Positions 61,655 to 64,000 of a DNA stretch of 64,000 bases are shown here, piece by piece. The stretch is from Heterocephalus glaber. Lineage: Eukaryota > Chordata > Mammalia > Rodentia > Bathyergidae. The position numbers were made by a program, and so were the translations under genes. Each line of letters opens with the position of its first letter. Within the stretch, counting starts at the first letter, position 1. The notes beneath the pieces were generated by a model. The model was not told the origin of the DNA. It ran no database searches and saw only the letters and a program-made list of their open reading frames with translations. The DNA lies in assembly GCF_000247695.1 (NCBI RefSeq), contig NW_004624748.1:2958490-3022489 (forward strand), in the 5' to 3' direction.

Positions 61655-61740
61655 TTATTTAAATGCCAGGAATCAGGCTAGGGGTTTCATATACATGATA
61701 CCTTTAATTATCATAAAAATCTAGTGAGGCTTCCATTGTC
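61655..61740 (-). mobile_element. MIR fragment
   Basis: ATGCCAGGAATCAGGCTAGGGGTTTCATATACATGATACCTTTAATTATC resembles the reverse MIR 3' half. Confidence 0.5.
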
Positions 61741-61939
61741 CTTACAATGGTGTGGTTGTTCTGAATCTTACAGGGTATTGAAGCCCTTTAGAAACTGTGA
61801 AGCCTATCAACATATGAAATTGCTGATTTTAATTGCTTTTTGTCAGTTCTGAATATCATGGTCATGTTGCATTTCACCTTTACTGCTCATTTCTGACTCT
61901 GTTGTTATTATTGCATGGGTTTGTGTAGTAGAAAAAAAG

Positions 61940-62060
61940 TCCATCCATTCATGTATTTATTGAACTCTCAGTGTGCCAGAATGGTGCCAGAGATACAGTG
62001 AGTAGCAGCCAGAGCTGGCTCCTGGTCTAATAGAGCTTTGGGAGGTCAAGAGAAGGTATT
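61940..62060 (-). mobile_element. L2-type LINE fragment
   Basis: CCATCCATTCATGTATTTATTGAACTCTCAGTGTGCCAGAATGGTGCCAGAGATACAGTGAGTAGC resembles the reverse L2 3' end. Confidence 0.6.
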
Positions 62061-63079
62061 TTTCATGTCCCGTGGCCATGGTGGGGGCCTGGCTGGCTTT
62101 TCTACCAAGCCAATGCTCCCGTAGATGCCACCTGGAAACCCCGGCATACATCTAACAGGTTAACGGTACCCTTGACTGCTACAGTAAGGTTGGAATATCA
62201 AAGCCCTTTATGGAGGAAAAAGCTCAAAATAATTTGATAGGTAAAAAAGAAAGCATTCACTTTACTGATGAAAGACAGATTAGTAATCAAGGAAGCCCAA
62301 AGTAAATGCGAGGAGGCCAAAGTCCTAATCTAATACAGTCCAGTAAATAAAATATGTATTGAGGTTACCAGCACAGATAGAACTGGAAAAGATATTAGTT
62401 TGGAAAGTTTTGTTTGTTAATTTTAATTATTTTACTTAAGAAAAGCACATTTTAGGTTAGAGAAACATGGGAAAAAATTCACTTTCTTCCAAGGCTCCAG
62501 AAGAGTATGTCTGATGTGGAAAATAAATATTATGATCATGACAAGAAAAATTATAAACTATTGACAAATCTACTTAGACAAAGAAAACCACTAGCCCTAC
62601 ATGCAAGCATAAGGGGACCAGATGGCAAAGGGATACATGAAATGAAAGATAAACTGCGGAGCTGGAAAATAATCCCATTAAAATATAAATGACTCTGCTT
62701 TGATAGGGAGAGCAGAGACAGTGCTCCTGCCTTAGAGCTGTCCCAGGTCTCTTGCTTAGCCTGCAGGTTACGGGGATGATATCTGGGGTCTAAGCCAGAC
62801 ACCTGCCTACATGCCCACCATGGTCCCCCAAATGGCAGGCTGATGGGTGTAAAATGAGACTTCTGGGAAAGTACTGTGGAAATTTAAGAATGTGAAGGAA
62901 ACACTAGACCCAGGGGGTCTCTGGGCCCCTGCAGGGACAGATGTGTGTTCTGGGAATTGTGGCAAATTCACCTATTTACTATGATACTAAGGACCTAGGC
63001 TTGGAAAGCATTGGTCCTGTCCTCTTCTCAGACTCACTCTTCCCTTCAGGACCCAGTCTTCTGAACCCCCACTGCCTGT

Positions 63080-63465
63080 GTTTTATTCTGCTAGGACTGT
63101 CATAGAAAAGCACGAGAGCCTGGGTGGCTTCAAAAATTATGTGTCCTGGTTCCGGAGGCCAGATATCCAAGATCGAGGTGGAGACAGGGTTGGTTTGCTC
63201 TGAGGCCTGTCACCTGGGCTTGTGAATGGCCACTTTCCCCCGTGTCCTCACTTGGTCTTTCCTCAGCATGTAGCTCTTTAGTGTCTCTTGGTGTGTTCAG
63301 ACTTCCTCTTCTTCTAGACTCCAGCCAGACTGGGTTTGGGCAATTATAACAGTCCCATTTTAAGTTAATCAAAGGCCTCCAGATATAGTTACGTTCATAG
63401 GTACTGGGGTTTGGGATTTAGAAAAACATGCATTTGAAGGATACAATTCAGCCTACTACATTGCT
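63080..63465 (+). mobile_element. Ancient mammalian interspersed repeat, family unnamed
   Basis: GGTTCCGGAGGCCAGATATCCAAGATCGAGGTGG, GTGTCCTCACTTGGTCTTTCCTC, GGTACTGGGGTTTGGGATTTAG and GATACAATTCAGCC match a repeat common throughout placental genomes. I recognise the layout but cannot name the family with confidence. Confidence 0.6.
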
Positions 63466-64000
63466 GTTGAAGTCATCTCATAGAGGAGGCAAGAATTTTC
63501 AAGGGTAGAACTGGAAATTTCAACACCAGTTAGACTGGCCAAGTTCCAATTCTCTCTCTGTTATTGACTAGGTTTGGGTTCTGGGGCAAGCTCTAAGACT
63601 TAGTTTACTTGTCTATGGGAAACATTGGGTATTGTCATTTGTCTCTGCAGCCAGCTTCCAAATCTCAGTCTTTTTGCATGACCTCTATCAGGTTCTGTGT
63701 CTGACTGTCCCAGAGCTCTTTGTCTCTCTCCATACCCTGGCAGGCACTCACGCTTCCTCCTCAACTTAGCCTGACCTGCATATTCTGCTGGATCTGGTCT
63801 AAATAAGACAGAAAGAAACCCTGCCCTTGAGCCCTGGGAGAGCCAGGCAAGTTAGCCCCAAACCTCAACACAATGTGATTAGTGTTATGACAGTTGTGTG
63901 AGAATCTCAGCTGAGAAACACGTAGATGCTGGGAGTGGGGGTGGGGTGATATATCCTGAACAGGGCTGGGAGGGAGGGGAGAAGGAGAGAAGGAAGTGTT

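Larger units (their letters stand above)
58520..64000. other. Upstream flank of FAM124A
   Basis: After the GT-rich tract the sequence returns to AT-rich unique DNA with old repeats only. No exon of a neighbouring gene, RNA gene or second CpG island is seen. The stretches 58900-59330, 59520-60830 and 62060-63060 hold nothing I can name. Confidence 0.6.

Overview
This window is mammalian nuclear DNA, most likely from a rodent. It has GT/AG introns of 10-20 kb, a CpG island promoter, ancient mammalian repeats (MIR, L2, MER5-like, MaLR LTRs, L1) and lineage-specific rodent SINEs: a B1 monomer with an internal 29-base tandem duplication, B1-ID dimers, and young tRNA-derived ID-like SINEs with intact target-site duplications. 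The co-occurrence of a duplicated B1, B1-dID dimers and ID-like elements would fit a beaver/kangaroo-rat type rodent (Castorimorpha). That is an inference; the species cannot be fixed from the sequence.

One protein-coding gene is recognisable and appears complete: FAM124A, on the minus strand, from its ATG at 58216 to its stop at 7550. It has four coding exons: 58216-58152 (65 nt), 48610-48579 (32 nt), 29312-28582 (731 nt) and 8362-7550 (813 nt). All junctions have GT donors and AG acceptors and the phases match. The joined reading frame is 1641 nt, 546 codons plus stop. The core (exon 3) carries the family's conserved domain. Its last ~110 residues look like a vicinal-oxygen-chelate/glyoxalase-type module without obvious metal ligands. 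Exon 4 encodes a long Ser/Pro/Gly-rich, probably disordered tail ending in an acidic-aromatic C terminus.

Layout: 1-7549 is downstream flank/3'UTR with repeats; 7550-8362 is exon 4; 8363-28581 is intron 3; 28582-29312 is exon 3; 29313-48578 is intron 2; 48579-48610 is exon 2; 48611-58151 is intron 1; 58152-58216 is exon 1 inside a CpG island (about 57700-58520); 58520-64000 is upstream flank with GT-rich microsatellite DNA and old repeats. No second gene, structural RNA gene, CRISPR array or virus-like coding region could be supported. The remaining open frames are short, lack recognisable domains and mostly lie in or opposite repeats or FAM124A exons.

The observations most worth a second look are: a (GGGCC)5 tract on the transcribed strand 11 nt past the exon 1 donor; the degenerate VOC-like core of FAM124A; a C terminus fitting a class II PDZ ligand; and a ~177 bp direct repeat that brackets a solitary LTR in intron 2.
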